NCBI RefSeq assembly: GCF_039543385.1
Contig: NZ_BAABJQ010000006.1
Coordinates: 124,001-188,000 of the forward strand
DNA length: 64,000 bases
Reading direction: 5' to 3'
Source of the DNA: Rugosimonospora acidiphila
GTDB lineage: Bacteria > Actinomycetota > Actinomycetes > Mycobacteriales > Micromonosporaceae
The translations under genes and the position numbers were made by a program. This document shows positions 54,089 through 62,894 of the stretch, in pieces. Every line of letters starts with the position of its first letter. Positions within the stretch are counted from its first letter, which is position 1. The notes under the pieces are model-generated. The model saw nothing but the letters and a program-made list of their open reading frames with translations. It was not told the DNA's origin and made no database searches.

Positions 54089-55486
54089 CGCCAACTCCAG
54101 GCCGGCCAGGTGCGCGGTGTCGTTGACGGTACGCACGGCCACCCCGCCGTCCGGCCACGAGTCCACAATGGACACACCGGCCGGGTCGAGGTGCAGCCGG
54201 TAGAGGAAGGCGTCGCCGGCGGCGAGCGCGTCGCGCAGCAGCAGTTTGATGGGCGACACGTGGGACACCAGCACGACCGTGCGCCCCGGGTGGGCGTCGC
54301 GCACCCGGGCGGCCACCCGCCGTACCCGCCGGTCCACCGCCCGGAACGACTCGCCGCCCGGCGGCGCCACGGCGGGCGAGTCCAGCCACTTGGCCAGGTG
54401 CGCCGGCCAGCCCTCGCGTACCTCGGTGAAGGTCAGCCCCTCCCAGTCGCCGAAGTCCGACTCGATCAGCTCGGGATCGGTGGTGACCGGCACGTCGCCG
54501 AGTTCGGCGGCGATCAGGGCGGCGGTGGCGGCGGCCCGGGACAGCGGCGAGCTGACCACGACCGGCACCGTGCCGGCCAGGGCGGCCAGCCGTGCGGCCG
54601 TCGCCCTGGCCTGGGCCAGGCCGCGCTCGTTGAGCGGCACGTCGCCCCGACCCGAGTAGCGCCGCTGGGAGTTCATCTCGGTCTCGCCGTGCCGCACCAG
54701 GATCAGCCGGGTGGGCTGCCCCATCGGCCGCTCCCAGGAGGGCCGGTGCCCGGCGGCCGGCGCGTCCGGCTCGACGAACTCATCCGGCCCGGCCCCGGTC
54801 TCCGGGGCCACGGCGCCCAGCGTCACGCCGCCCAGGGTGGCGCTGCCAGGGGTGGCGCCGTCCGGGATGGCGGTGGTGGGTGCGACGGCCGCGCCGGGCT
54901 CGACGTTGATGGCGGGCTCGGGCCGGGCGGGCGCACCGGTACCAGCGGCCGCCGCGGCGACCGCCCGGGCCGCGGCGCGGGCCGGGGAGTCGGGTGCGGC
55001 GACGATCCGGGACTCGTCCGCCGCCGCGGCGGGCGCGCGGGTGGGCACGGTCTTGATGGCCTGGGGTGGCTTGCCGGCCGCCTCGTCCATCGCCCGGTTG
55101 GCCAGCGCGTCGGCGTGCTTGTTGCGCTCCCGGGGGATCCAGCCGAAGCGGACCGTGTCGAAGCGGCGCATCAGCGTCGCGGCCTCGGCGGCCAGCACCC
55201 GCAGCCCGGCGTGCTTGATCTGCCAGCGGCCGGACATCTGCTCGACGACCAGCTTGGAGTCCATCCGGACGTCCACCTCGGTGGCGCCCAGCTCGGCCGC
55301 CGCCGTGAGACCGGCGATCAGGCCGGAGTACTCGGCGACGTTGTTCGTGGTGATGCCCAGCGACTCGGCCCGCTCGGCGAGTACCTCGCCGGAAGCGGCG
55401 TCGAGGACGACGGCCCCGTACCCGGCCGGGCCCGGGTTGCCCCGCGCCCCGCCGTCGGCCTCGACCACCACCCGATCGACACTCAC
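54083..55486 (-). CDS. bifunctional RNase H / CobC-type acid phosphatase
   Basis: The 467-residue protein starts at GTG 55486 behind GGAG. Its N-terminal RNase H domain (about 1-135) shows the DEDD residues in EADGGARGNPGPAGYG, NNVAEYSG, VRMDSKLVVEQM and NKHADALAN. An Ala/Pro linker (about 140-255) leads to a histidine-phosphatase domain with LVRHGETEMN and VSHVSPIK. The mycobacterial homologue acts on RNA/DNA hybrids and on alpha-ribazole phosphate. It overlaps the zinc-ribbon gene by four bases (GTGA). Confidence 0.93.
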   Translation of the reverse strand: MSVDRVVVEADGGARGNPGPAGYGAVVLDAASGEVLAERAESLGITTNNVAEYSGLIAGLTAAAELGATEVDVRMDSKLVVEQMSGRWQIKHAGLRVLAAEAATLMRRFDTVRFGWIPRERNKHADALANRAMDEAAGKPPQAIKTVPTRAPAAAADESRIVAAPDSPARAAARAVAAAAAGTGAPARPEPAINVEPGAAVAPTTAIPDGATPGSATLGGVTLGAVAPETGAGPDEFVEPDAPAAGHRPSWERPMGQPTRLILVRHGETEMNSQRRYSGRGDVPLNERGLAQARATAARLAALAGTVPVVVSSPLSRAAATAALIAAELGDVPVTTDPELIESDFGDWEGLTFTEVREGWPAHLAKWLDSPAVAPPGGESFRAVDRRVRRVAARVRDAHPGRTVVLVSHVSPIKLLLRDALAAGDAFLYRLHLDPAGVSIVDSWPDGGVAVRTVNDTAHLAGLELAD

Positions 55487-56223
55487 AGGCCGCTCTCCGC
55501 CGTACGTACCAGGATCCGCCGGCACTCCTCGCAGCGCACCACCTCGTCCGGCGCCGCCGACCGCACCGCGGCCAGCTCGCCACCGAACATCTCCAGCCGG
55601 CAGCCCTCGCAGCGGCCCGCCCGCAGCAGCGCCGCGCCGATACCGCCGGACTGCTCGCGGATCCGGTCGTACAGCGCGATCAGGTCGGCCGGCAGGTCGG
55701 CGACGATGGGCCCCCGGCCGGCGGAGCGGAACTCCTCGTCCTTGGCGATCTCGGCGAGCGCCTGGTCGCGGGCCGCCTCGACCTGCTCGCGCTCCTTGCG
55801 CGTCTCGGTGAGCCGGCCGACGGTCTGGTTGAGCGAGGTCTCGGCCTGTTCGCGCTGCTCCATCAGCTCCAGCTCGGCGTCTTCCAGTTCGGACTGGCGC
55901 CGGGCCAGCGAGGTCAGCTCGTGCTGAAGCGCCTCAAGTTCCCGGGCCGGCCCGGTGCCCGCGTCCAGCCGCGACTGGTCCTTGGCCCGCCGGGCGCGCA
56001 CCTGCTCGACGTCCTTCTCCAGCCGGGCGATGTCCCGGTCGAGATCATCGACGCCGACCTGGGCCTTGACCCGCTCGTCGTCGGCGGCGGTGATCTGCCG
56101 GGCCAACCGGTCCAGCTCCGCGATCTGCGGCAGGTTGCGGCGGCGGTGGGCCAGCTGGGTCAGCGCGAGGTCGATGGCCTGGAGGTCAAGGAGGCGGCGT
56201 TGCGCCTGGGGATCGGCTTTCAC
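55483..56223 (-). CDS. C4-type zinc-ribbon coiled-coil protein
   Basis: The 246-residue protein has a long antiparallel coiled coil (about 10-180) and a C-terminal zinc ribbon with CEGC (RAGRCEGCRLEMF) and CEEC (VVRCEECRRILV). This is the CT398/CdsZ-like family that normally sits beside nif3-like genes in actinobacteria. Its exact role is unknown; links to RNA metabolism are suggested by the RNase H neighbour. It is 13 bases from the Nif3-like gene upstream in the same direction. Confidence 0.92.
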   Translation of the reverse strand: MKADPQAQRRLLDLQAIDLALTQLAHRRRNLPQIAELDRLARQITAADDERVKAQVGVDDLDRDIARLEKDVEQVRARRAKDQSRLDAGTGPARELEALQHELTSLARRQSELEDAELELMEQREQAETSLNQTVGRLTETRKEREQVEAARDQALAEIAKDEEFRSAGRGPIVADLPADLIALYDRIREQSGGIGAALLRAGRCEGCRLEMFGGELAAVRSAAPDEVVRCEECRRILVRTAESGL

Positions 56224-56236
56224 GGGCGCGACTCCT

Positions 56237-57112
56237 TCATAGGTGGTTAGGTGCCGTGGCCGGCGGCTCGCCGGATGCTACTCGCACGGTCCACGGATCG
56301 GTAACAAGATCGCTGGCCATGGCCGGTATTCCCGTCGCCCCGGTGAGGTCGGCGGCGGCCCGGTCGAGCCAGGGACGTTCGGTGGCCCAGTGCGCGGCGT
56401 CCAGCAGGGCCGGACCGCCGGCGGCGAGGTGTTCGCTGGCGGGGTGGTGGCGCAGGTCGGCGGTCAGGTACGCGTCCGCCCCGCCCGCACCGGCGTCGGC
56501 CAGGAACGTGTCGCCCGCGCCGCCGCACACCGCCACGGTCCTGACCATGCGGTCGGGGTCGCCGGCGGCGCGTACCCCCCAGGCGGTGGCGGGCAGTACC
56601 CGCGCCGCGAGCGCGGTCAGTTCGAAGAGCGACCTGGCCGCCGGCAGCGAGCCGATCCGGCCGGTCCCGCGCCCGCCCCCGGCAGCGGCGCCCTCGGCGG
56701 GACGCAGCGGACGGGTGTCGGTCAGGCCGAGCAGCCCGGCCAGCGCGTCGGACACCCCGGGGGCCGCGACGTCGGCGTTGGTGTGCGCCACGAACAGGGC
56801 GGTACCGGACTTGATCAGCCGATGAATGATCTTTCCCTTGTACGTGGTGGCCGCCACACTGGAGACTCCGCGCAACAGCAGCGGGTGGTGAGCGACGATC
56901 AGGTCCGCGCCGGCGGCGACCGCCTCCTCGACGGTCTCCGGCACGCAGTCGACGACGAACAGCGCCCGGCGAACGGGCGCATCCGGCTCACCGACCACCA
57001 GACCGACCCGATCCCAGTCCTCGGCCCAGCCTGGCGGGTAACGCTCGTTGAAGTACGCCACAACCTCGCCCACACTGGTCACGGCCGCGAGGTTACCAGC
57101 GGCCGACCTCAT
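56237..57112 (-). CDS. Nif3-like dinuclear metal-centre protein
   Basis: This 291-residue protein has the family ligands: HH in LIVAHHPLLLRG, His in FVAHTNADVA, and the late LLDAAHWATERP with His and Glu. YLTADLRHHPASEHL is another conserved block. The family (NIF3/DUF34) forms hexamers with two metals; a GTP cyclohydrolase-like role has been proposed, and the true reaction is unsettled. The ATG overlaps the flavoprotein stop by four bases, so it is part of the same operon. Confidence 0.92.
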   Translation of the reverse strand: MRSAAGNLAAVTSVGEVVAYFNERYPPGWAEDWDRVGLVVGEPDAPVRRALFVVDCVPETVEEAVAAGADLIVAHHPLLLRGVSSVAATTYKGKIIHRLIKSGTALFVAHTNADVAAPGVSDALAGLLGLTDTRPLRPAEGAAAGGGRGTGRIGSLPAARSLFELTALAARVLPATAWGVRAAGDPDRMVRTVAVCGGAGDTFLADAGAGGADAYLTADLRHHPASEHLAAGGPALLDAAHWATERPWLDRAAADLTGATGIPAMASDLVTDPWTVRVASGEPPATAPNHL

Positions 57113-57717
57113 CTCCTCGGGATCGGCGCGGCATCCCGCAGCGCCTCGAGCGCGAGGTGCCAGGGGAAGCCATCGACGGCCGCCTCGCCGAAGCCGGGTG
57201 GCAGCAGCCGCACCTGGTCCTCGCCGAACAGCACCGCTATGCCCCAGCCTCGCAGCCGGGTGATGTTCTCCAGGAACGCCGGGTGATTGGCCATGGCCGC
57301 GTTGGTGTACGGCACGGCGACGATCGGCAACCCCTTGCCCTGGCCTTCGATCAGCAGGCCCAGCGCCAGGGTGTCGGCGATCCCGGCGGACCACTTGTTG
57401 ATCGTGTTTACGGTGGCCGGAGCCACGATCATGGCGTCCGGATCGGGGAGTACGTCCGGATCGCCCGGGTTCTTGAAGGTCGAGCGCACGGGGTGCCCGC
57501 TCTGCTCCGCCAGCGCCACCACGTCGACGAACTTCCGACCATCGGGGCTCGTCACCACGCACACATCCCAGCCGTCCCGCTGGGCCAGTTCGACGAGCCG
57601 CCCGACTCCCCGAGCGATCGGGGAGCCGCAGGCGATCACGTAAAGTATCCGGGGGCCGCGGTCGCCCGCGTCATACCCCGACCCCCATGGTCTCGGCGAG
57701 TTCGGCGACCGGCGCAC
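57109..57717 (-). CDS. flavoprotein (PPC decarboxylase-like)
   Basis: This 202-residue protein has the HFCD fold: ILYVIACGSPIARGVGRLVELAQ for the first strand, VVTSPDGRKFV, then MIVAPATVNTINKWSAGIADTL and GLPIVAVPYTNAAMANHPAF with the FMN-binding and active-site-like residues. It resembles phosphopantothenoylcysteine decarboxylase-type flavoproteins but lacks the usual active-site His, so the reaction is unknown. The GTG at 57717 overlaps the XRE gene by 47 bases. Confidence 0.85.
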   Translation of the reverse strand: MRRSPNSPRPWGSGYDAGDRGPRILYVIACGSPIARGVGRLVELAQRDGWDVCVVTSPDGRKFVDVVALAEQSGHPVRSTFKNPGDPDVLPDPDAMIVAPATVNTINKWSAGIADTLALGLLIEGQGKGLPIVAVPYTNAAMANHPAFLENITRLRGWGIAVLFGEDQVRLLPPGFGEAAVDGFPWHLALEALRDAAPIPRR

Positions 57718-58900
57718 TCGGCGACCCCTTCGTCCGGCGCAATACGTCAGACAGTACTTCGTGAGCGACCGGGCGGCAGCGGATCTCGGAAGGTGCTAGC
57801 CGGTCCCCCTCCAGAAGCATCTCACTTGCCCGCTCAATATCCCCTACTTGAGCGAGTCCGCGTGCGAGATCCACATAATGATGCGCCCGGCGCTCGGGCA
57901 GCATAGCGGCGAAACTCGCCCTGTCGAGATGCTCGTGCGTCTGTACGGCCAGTCCGCCCTCGCCCAATTCGACCATTGCCGCCGCCCGGTGCAGGTCGAC
58001 ATTGGTGGGGCTGAAACTCGTCCAGTAGTAGTTGTGGCTGCCGCCCACCGCGCGGGCCGCGGCGTCGGCCGCGGTGAGCAGATCACGCACCGTGGCGCCG
58101 TCGCCGATCCGGGCCGCCGCCATCGCACCCTGCAGCAGCAGCATGCCGTAGACCGAGAAGTGCTCGGGGGTCGCCCGGCAGGCGTCGCCGGGCGCCAGCC
58201 GGTTGGCGATGTTGACGTTCACCTCCAGCGCGGGGCGGGCCCGCCCCAGGGCCAGCAGCGCGCTGCCCACCCGGTAGCTGGCCGTGCCGGCCAGCAACTG
58301 GTCGCCGGCGCGCAGGGCCACCGCGATCGACCGGTCGGCCGCCAGCCAGGCCAGCTCCAGCTCGCCCAGCTTGCGCAGGCACGACGAGGCGATCTGGTAC
58401 ACCTGGCCGAGCAGGTGCGCGGCGAGCAGGCTGGCCTCGCCGCTGGCGCACGCGGTGTCGGCGGCCTGCGCGTCGCGCAGCAGCTTCGGCAGCACCCGGG
58501 CCAGCGGCCCGTACTTGGCATGCTGGTAGCTCAACCAGGCATGCTGCACCGCCTTGCGCAGCTCGTCGATGGAGGGCGGCTGCGGCGGGGCGTGGAAGAA
58601 GGTGCTGATCTGGTCGTAGCGCTCCAGAGCTGACCGGATCTCCGTGACCTCGACCTGATCCAGGCAGGCCGGCCCGCCCGGCCGCCGGTCGGGCTCCCGA
58701 CCGAGCAGCAGTTGGACGTCGATCTGCAGCAGGTCGGCGATCTCATAGATGACGGAGAACTTGTCGAGCCTGCGTACGCCGCGCTCGACCTTGTCGACCC
58801 AGCTCTTGGACTTGCCCAGGCGGTCGGCGAAGACCTGCTGGGACAGCCTGCGTCGGGTGCGCCAGTATGCGACGCGCCGACCTATCGGGAGCTCGTCCAC
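57671..58900 (-). CDS. XRE-family regulator with TPR-like domain
   Basis: The 409-residue protein has an N-terminal XRE HTH (about 5-60, VAYWRTRRRLSQQVFADRLGKSKSWVDKVERG) and a long all-helical TPR-like region (about 85-395). The GTG follows GGGGGAGGG. Such regulators probably sense a small molecule or peptide through the TPRs. The gene heads a run of tightly packed genes (flavoprotein, Nif3-like, zinc ribbon, RNase H). A paralogue at 41010-42150 is broken. A palindromic operator lies upstream, toward the Prim-Pol gene. Confidence 0.85.
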   Translation of the reverse strand: MDELPIGRRVAYWRTRRRLSQQVFADRLGKSKSWVDKVERGVRRLDKFSVIYEIADLLQIDVQLLLGREPDRRPGGPACLDQVEVTEIRSALERYDQISTFFHAPPQPPSIDELRKAVQHAWLSYQHAKYGPLARVLPKLLRDAQAADTACASGEASLLAAHLLGQVYQIASSCLRKLGELELAWLAADRSIAVALRAGDQLLAGTASYRVGSALLALGRARPALEVNVNIANRLAPGDACRATPEHFSVYGMLLLQGAMAAARIGDGATVRDLLTAADAAARAVGGSHNYYWTSFSPTNVDLHRAAAMVELGEGGLAVQTHEHLDRASFAAMLPERRAHHYVDLARGLAQVGDIERASEMLLEGDRLAPSEIRCRPVAHEVLSDVLRRTKGSPSAPVAELAETMGVGV

Positions 58901-58994
58901 GCGCGCTGCCCTCCCCCTCGCCCGGCCGGTGTACCACCCGCTTGCCCTCGGGTCGCACTGCGAGTGCGCCTATTCATGGGGTTTTGCCCATACC

Positions 58995-59012
58995 TTGGAT
59001 TGCAACATCCAA
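58995..59012. promoter_or_regulatory. operator palindrome TTGGAT-N6-ATCCAA
   Basis: A perfect 6-bp inverted repeat (spacer TGCAAC) lies in the 184-bp gap between the divergent XRE regulator and Prim-Pol gene, in a short lower-GC patch. It is a plausible XRE binding site. Confidence 0.5.
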
Positions 59013-59084
59013 ACTGCTCTTTGCTTGTCGCAACGACGGAAAGTCCACCGAGGTGACGCTGATCCTTCAGCGGAAGGGGTAACA

Positions 59085-59678
59085 ATGCGGATACGATTCC
59101 GCGGCGAGTTCGAACGAGTGCGCCTGCGAAGCAGCGCGCTGGGCTATGCGGAGCACGGCTGGGACGTGCTTCCGGGGGCCTACCTGGCCCGGGGCCGGTT
59201 CTGCTGCGGAACGGGATGCCGCACCGTCGCATGCCACCCGGCGCGGCCGGACCTCGTGTCCCACGATCCGGATGTGGTGGGCGGCTGGTGGTCACGCCGC
59301 CCGTTCTCGGTGCTTCTCCCCACCGGCCTGACCTTCGACGTGCTGGAGGTGTCGGCCTGCCCCGGGGCGGGCATCGCGCAGGCCGCGGGCGGCGGTCCGG
59401 TCGCGGTGACCCCCGCGGGCCACTGGATGATCCTGGTCGGTCCGGGCTCGCGGCTGTGCCCCGAACTGGCCGGGCGCACCGATGTGGTCCTGCACGGGCG
59501 GGGATCGTGGGTGCCCGCCCCGCCAACCCGGGAACCGGGCGGGCGGGTCCGCTGGGTGGTGTCACCGACCGAGGCGCAGTGGCGGCTGCCGGACCCCGGT
59601 CGGGTGCAGACCTGCCTCGCGGATCTACTGCCGGCACTGGGCCTGCCGCCGCCGCGACGGGTGCGCGTCGCGGCCTGA
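59085..59678 (+). CDS. Prim-Pol N-terminal domain protein
   Basis: This 197-residue protein starts behind GGAAGGGG. It has ALGYAEHGWDVLPGAYL, a Cys/His cluster (RFCCGTGCRTVACH), FSVLLPTGLTFDVLEVSA and VTPAGHWMILVGPGSRL, the pattern of the bifunctional DNA primase/polymerase N-terminal domain without its usual helicase partner. Small stand-alone forms are common in Micromonosporaceae-like genomes, and their activity is unknown. The third motif Asp/Glu pair is present (FDVLE), but the full catalytic set is not clear. It is divergent from the XRE regulator. Confidence 0.7.
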   Translation: MRIRFRGEFERVRLRSSALGYAEHGWDVLPGAYLARGRFCCGTGCRTVACHPARPDLVSHDPDVVGGWWSRRPFSVLLPTGLTFDVLEVSACPGAGIAQAAGGGPVAVTPAGHWMILVGPGSRLCPELAGRTDVVLHGRGSWVPAPPTREPGGRVRWVVSPTEAQWRLPDPGRVQTCLADLLPALGLPPPRRVRVAA

Positions 59679-59755
59679 CCGGCGGCCCCGGCCCCCCGCG
59701 ACCGAGCGACCGGCCGGTCGTGCGGTCGTTAGTCGGGATGGCAAGGGGGTACGTC

Positions 59756-59929
59756 ATGGCTGGTCACAACCTAAACCGCGGTACGGCCGAGGTCGATACC
59801 CATCGCGGGATGTGCACGGCGTGTCGGTGGGCGGGTACCCACCCCTCCGGTACCCGGCCGGTCGGTTCGCGCCCCTCCGGCGCCCGGCCGCCCGGGCCGC
59901 ACCGCCCGGTCCGGGTACCGGAGGCGTAG
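59756..59929 (+). CDS. small protein with a CxxC motif
   Basis: The ATG follows AAGGGGGTACGTC. The 57-residue frame reads MAGHNLNRGTAEVDTHRGMCTACRWAG, then a Pro/Arg/Gly-rich tail. It may be a short zinc-binding or leader-like protein; I do not recognise a family. It lies between Prim-Pol and SDR genes in the same direction, with a strong enough ribosome binding site to consider it real. Confidence 0.45.
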   Translation: MAGHNLNRGTAEVDTHRGMCTACRWAGTHPSGTRPVGSRPSGARPPGPHRPVRVPEA

Positions 59930-59958
59930 CAGCGGTCGCCCGCGGGCAGAATCGAGCG

Positions 59959-60723
59959 GTGACCGACGAGTATCTGCGGCGCCTGTTCGGGCTGGGCGGC
60001 CGGTTGGCAATGGTGACCGGGGCGAGTTCGGGCATCGGCCGGGCCATCGCGATGGCACTCGGCCGCGCCGGCGCCGAGCTGATCCTGGTGGCCCGCGGCG
60101 AGGAGGCGCTCGCCCGGACGGTGAAGGAACTGGCCGACGAGGGTGCCACCGCCACCCACCTGCCGGTGGATCTGGCCGACCGGGACGCGATCGCCGCGCT
60201 GACCTCCCGCGTGCCGCACGTCGACATCCTGGTCAACGCGGCCGGGGTGAACATCCGGCCGCCGCTGCCGGAGTTGACCGTGGCGGACTGGGACCGCACG
60301 ATCGCGGTCAACCTCACCGCCCCGTACCTGCTGGGTCAGCACTTCGGTCCGAGCATGGCGGCTCGCGGCTTCGGCCGCATCATCACCGTCACCTCGCAGC
60401 AGAGCGTCCGCGCGTACGGCAACAGCGGCGGTTACGGCGCCTCCAAGGCCGGCGTGGCCGGACTGATCCGCAGCCAGGCGGAGGCCTGGTCGCGCGACGG
60501 GGTCTGCTGCAACTCGATCTCCCCGGGGGTGGTGCACACCCCGATGACCGAGGCGATCTTCGCCGACCCGGAGCGGGCCCTCGCGATGGCCGAGCGCACC
60601 CTGGTCGGTCGCAACGGGGAGCCCGAGGACTTCGCCGGCGCGGCGGTGTTCCTGTCCTCGGCCGCCGCCGCACACATCACCGGCCAGGCGCTGTTCGTCG
60701 ACGGCGGCTTCTCCGTGCACTGA
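59959..60723 (+). CDS. short-chain dehydrogenase/reductase
   Basis: The 254-residue SDR starts at GTG 59959 (VTDEYLRRLFGLGGRLAMVTGASSGIGRAIA). NNAG appears as NAAGVN, the catalytic Ser is in VTSQQSVRAY, and YGASKAGVAG supplies Tyr and Lys. C-terminal GQALFVDGGFSVH is usual. It resembles gluconate-5-dehydrogenase-like SDRs; the substrate is unknown. It is 30 bases after the small protein gene. Confidence 0.9.
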   Translation: MTDEYLRRLFGLGGRLAMVTGASSGIGRAIAMALGRAGAELILVARGEEALARTVKELADEGATATHLPVDLADRDAIAALTSRVPHVDILVNAAGVNIRPPLPELTVADWDRTIAVNLTAPYLLGQHFGPSMAARGFGRIITVTSQQSVRAYGNSGGYGASKAGVAGLIRSQAEAWSRDGVCCNSISPGVVHTPMTEAIFADPERALAMAERTLVGRNGEPEDFAGAAVFLSSAAAAHITGQALFVDGGFSVH

Positions 60724-60910
60724 AAGCTCTCACTGCGCGGACGGCACCGGAGGCTCACGTGGAGATTTTCCCGGCCGGATAGTAAGTCGATTAAGCAAAT
60801 CCTTTGGCATTGACGTACACCGTTGGTCCTATTTTCGTCACCACGCCACCCTCACGTCATCGATTAGGCTCTAAGCGAACTTGATGCTCGGGGTGGGGGC
60901 AGGCGGTCTT

Positions 60911-61945
60911 ATGACAATTCGCGTCGGAATCAATGGGATGGGTCGCATTGGTCGCTGTTTCTGGCGGGTTTGCCGGAATCGACCGGAGATCGACGTGGTG
61001 GCCATCAACGACCTCGCGGAGACCCGGTCGCAGGCACACCTCTTGCGGTACGACTCGGTGCGCGGCCGGCTGGACACCGAGGTGACGGTCGACGGCGACA
61101 CGATACTGGTCGACGGCCGGCCGATCAGGTCCTTCCACCGGCCGCAGGTGGGTGCGGTGCCCTGGGGCGACCTCGGTGTGGACGTCGTACTGGAGGCGAC
61201 CGGCCAGTTCTTCGCCGCCGAGCAGGCGCGGCGGCACCTGGACGCGGGCGCCCGGCGGGTGGTCGTCTCGACCGCCACGGTCGACCCCGACCTCACCGTG
61301 CTGATGGGGATCAACGAGGCCGACTTCGACTCCCGGCGGCACCGGCTCGTCTCGCCCGCGTGCTGTACCAGCAGCGCGGCGGCACCGATCATCGCCACCC
61401 TGCGACAGAATCTCTCGCTGCTCGGCGGCATGCTGACCACGGTGCACGCCTTCGACCCGACAAAGAGCTCGCTGCACGACGCGCCGCACTGGGACCCGCG
61501 GATGGGGCGGGCCGCCTCGGTGAACCTGATCCCGGCCCGGCTCAAGCCGGGCTCGCTGCACGCGCTCGGCAGCGTGTTCCCCGAGCTGGCCGGGCGGATC
61601 GACGGGCTGCACGTGCGGGTGCCGGCCATCATCGGCTGCGTTCTGGACCTCGACCTACGGGTCGACCGCCCCACCACGGTCGACGAGGTCAACGCCACGC
61701 TGGCCGCCGCGGCCGAGGGCAGCCTCAAGGGATACCTGGGCTACACCGAGGAGCCGATCGTCTCCTCCGACATCATCGGCACCACCGAGTCGTGCATCGT
61801 GGACGGTGGGTTCACCACCGTGGTCGGCGACACGGTGAAGGTGGTCGGCTGGTACGACAACGAATGGGGATTCGCCAACCGGCTGGCCGACGTGGTGGCG
61901 CTGGCCGGTCGGGAGGTCCGGGGGGCGACGCTGGAGGGACCGTGA
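60911..61945 (+). CDS. atypical glyceraldehyde-3-phosphate dehydrogenase-like protein
   Basis: The 344-residue protein begins MTIRVGINGMGRIGRCFWR with the NAD-binding GINGFGRIGR-like motif, and has the GAPDH C-terminal WYDNEWGFANR. The active-site Cys is retained (Cys152), but its context is ACCTSS rather than SCTTN; the catalytic His179 is present (VHAFDP), and the usual TTGAAKA stretch is replaced. It may act on another phosphorylated aldehyde. It sits directly before an LLM-class oxidoreductase. Confidence 0.85.
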   Translation: MTIRVGINGMGRIGRCFWRVCRNRPEIDVVAINDLAETRSQAHLLRYDSVRGRLDTEVTVDGDTILVDGRPIRSFHRPQVGAVPWGDLGVDVVLEATGQFFAAEQARRHLDAGARRVVVSTATVDPDLTVLMGINEADFDSRRHRLVSPACCTSSAAAPIIATLRQNLSLLGGMLTTVHAFDPTKSSLHDAPHWDPRMGRAASVNLIPARLKPGSLHALGSVFPELAGRIDGLHVRVPAIIGCVLDLDLRVDRPTTVDEVNATLAAAAEGSLKGYLGYTEEPIVSSDIIGTTESCIVDGGFTTVVGDTVKVVGWYDNEWGFANRLADVVALAGREVRGATLEGP

Positions 61946-61957
61946 CAAGGTAACCGT

Positions 61958-62890
61958 ATGCGCTTGGTTATCTTCGTCGAACCCCAGCAGGGTGCCACGT
62001 ACGCCGATCAGCTCCGGGTGGCCCGCCACGCCGAGGAGTTGGGCTACGACGGCTTCTTCCGGTCCGATCACCTGCTGTCCATGGGCGAGGGCGACGGCAT
62101 GCCCGGGCCCACCGACGCCTGGGCGACGCTCGCGGCCATCGCCGAGGGCACGTCCACGATCCGTCTCGGCACCCTGGTCACCTCCGCCACGTTCCGGCTG
62201 CCCGGCCCGTTGGCGATCACCGTCGCGCAGGTCGACCAGATGAGCGGCGGCCGGGTGGAACTGGGGCTGGGCGCCGGCTGGTACGAGGCGGAGCACACCG
62301 CGTACGGGGTGCCGTTTCCGCCGGTGGGCGAGCGCTTCGACCGGCTGGAGGAGCAGCTGGCCATCATCACCGGGCTGTGGCAGACCCCGGCCGGCGAGAA
62401 ATTCAGCTTCTCCGGCAAGCACTACAGCCTCACCGACTCGCCTGCCCTGCCCAAGCCGGTACAGCCGGGCGGGCCGCGGGTGATCGTGGGCGGGCACGGC
62501 CCGAAGCGCACCCCGTCGCTGGCCGTCCGGTACGCGGACGAGTTCAACGTCGGGTTCGGCACGGTCGAACAGACCCGGCAGGCGTTCGAACGGGTCACGA
62601 TCGCGTGCGAGCAGTACGAGCGGGCCGCCTCCGGCCGGGCCGCCCCGGTGCGCTCCGCCGCCCAGACGATCGCGTGCGGCCTCACCGAGGAGGACGCGCG
62701 CCGGCGCGCCGAGCGGATCGGGCGCACCCCTCCGCTGTACGGCACCCCGGACCAGGTGGTCGAGCAGATCGGCGCGTACGCCGAACTCGGGGTCGAGCGG
62801 CTCTATCTGCAGATCCTCGACCTGGCTGACCTCGACCACCTCGACGTGATCGCCTCGCGGGTCGCCACCCAGCTCACGGCGAGCGCGTGA
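61958..62890 (+). CDS. LLM-class F420-dependent oxidoreductase
   Basis: This 310-residue TIM-barrel protein has MRLVIFVEPQQGATYADQLRVARHAEELGYDGFFRSDHLL, GTLVTSATFRLPGPLAI, GRVELGLGAGWYEAEH and RVIVGGHGPKRT, the actinobacterial F420-dependent LLM pattern (given in parts). It is 12 bases from the GAPDH-like gene and may share its message. The substrate is unknown. Confidence 0.9.
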   Translation: MRLVIFVEPQQGATYADQLRVARHAEELGYDGFFRSDHLLSMGEGDGMPGPTDAWATLAAIAEGTSTIRLGTLVTSATFRLPGPLAITVAQVDQMSGGRVELGLGAGWYEAEHTAYGVPFPPVGERFDRLEEQLAIITGLWQTPAGEKFSFSGKHYSLTDSPALPKPVQPGGPRVIVGGHGPKRTPSLAVRYADEFNVGFGTVEQTRQAFERVTIACEQYERAASGRAAPVRSAAQTIACGLTEEDARRRAERIGRTPPLYGTPDQVVEQIGAYAELGVERLYLQILDLADLDHLDVIASRVATQLTASA

Positions 62891-62894
62891 GCGC

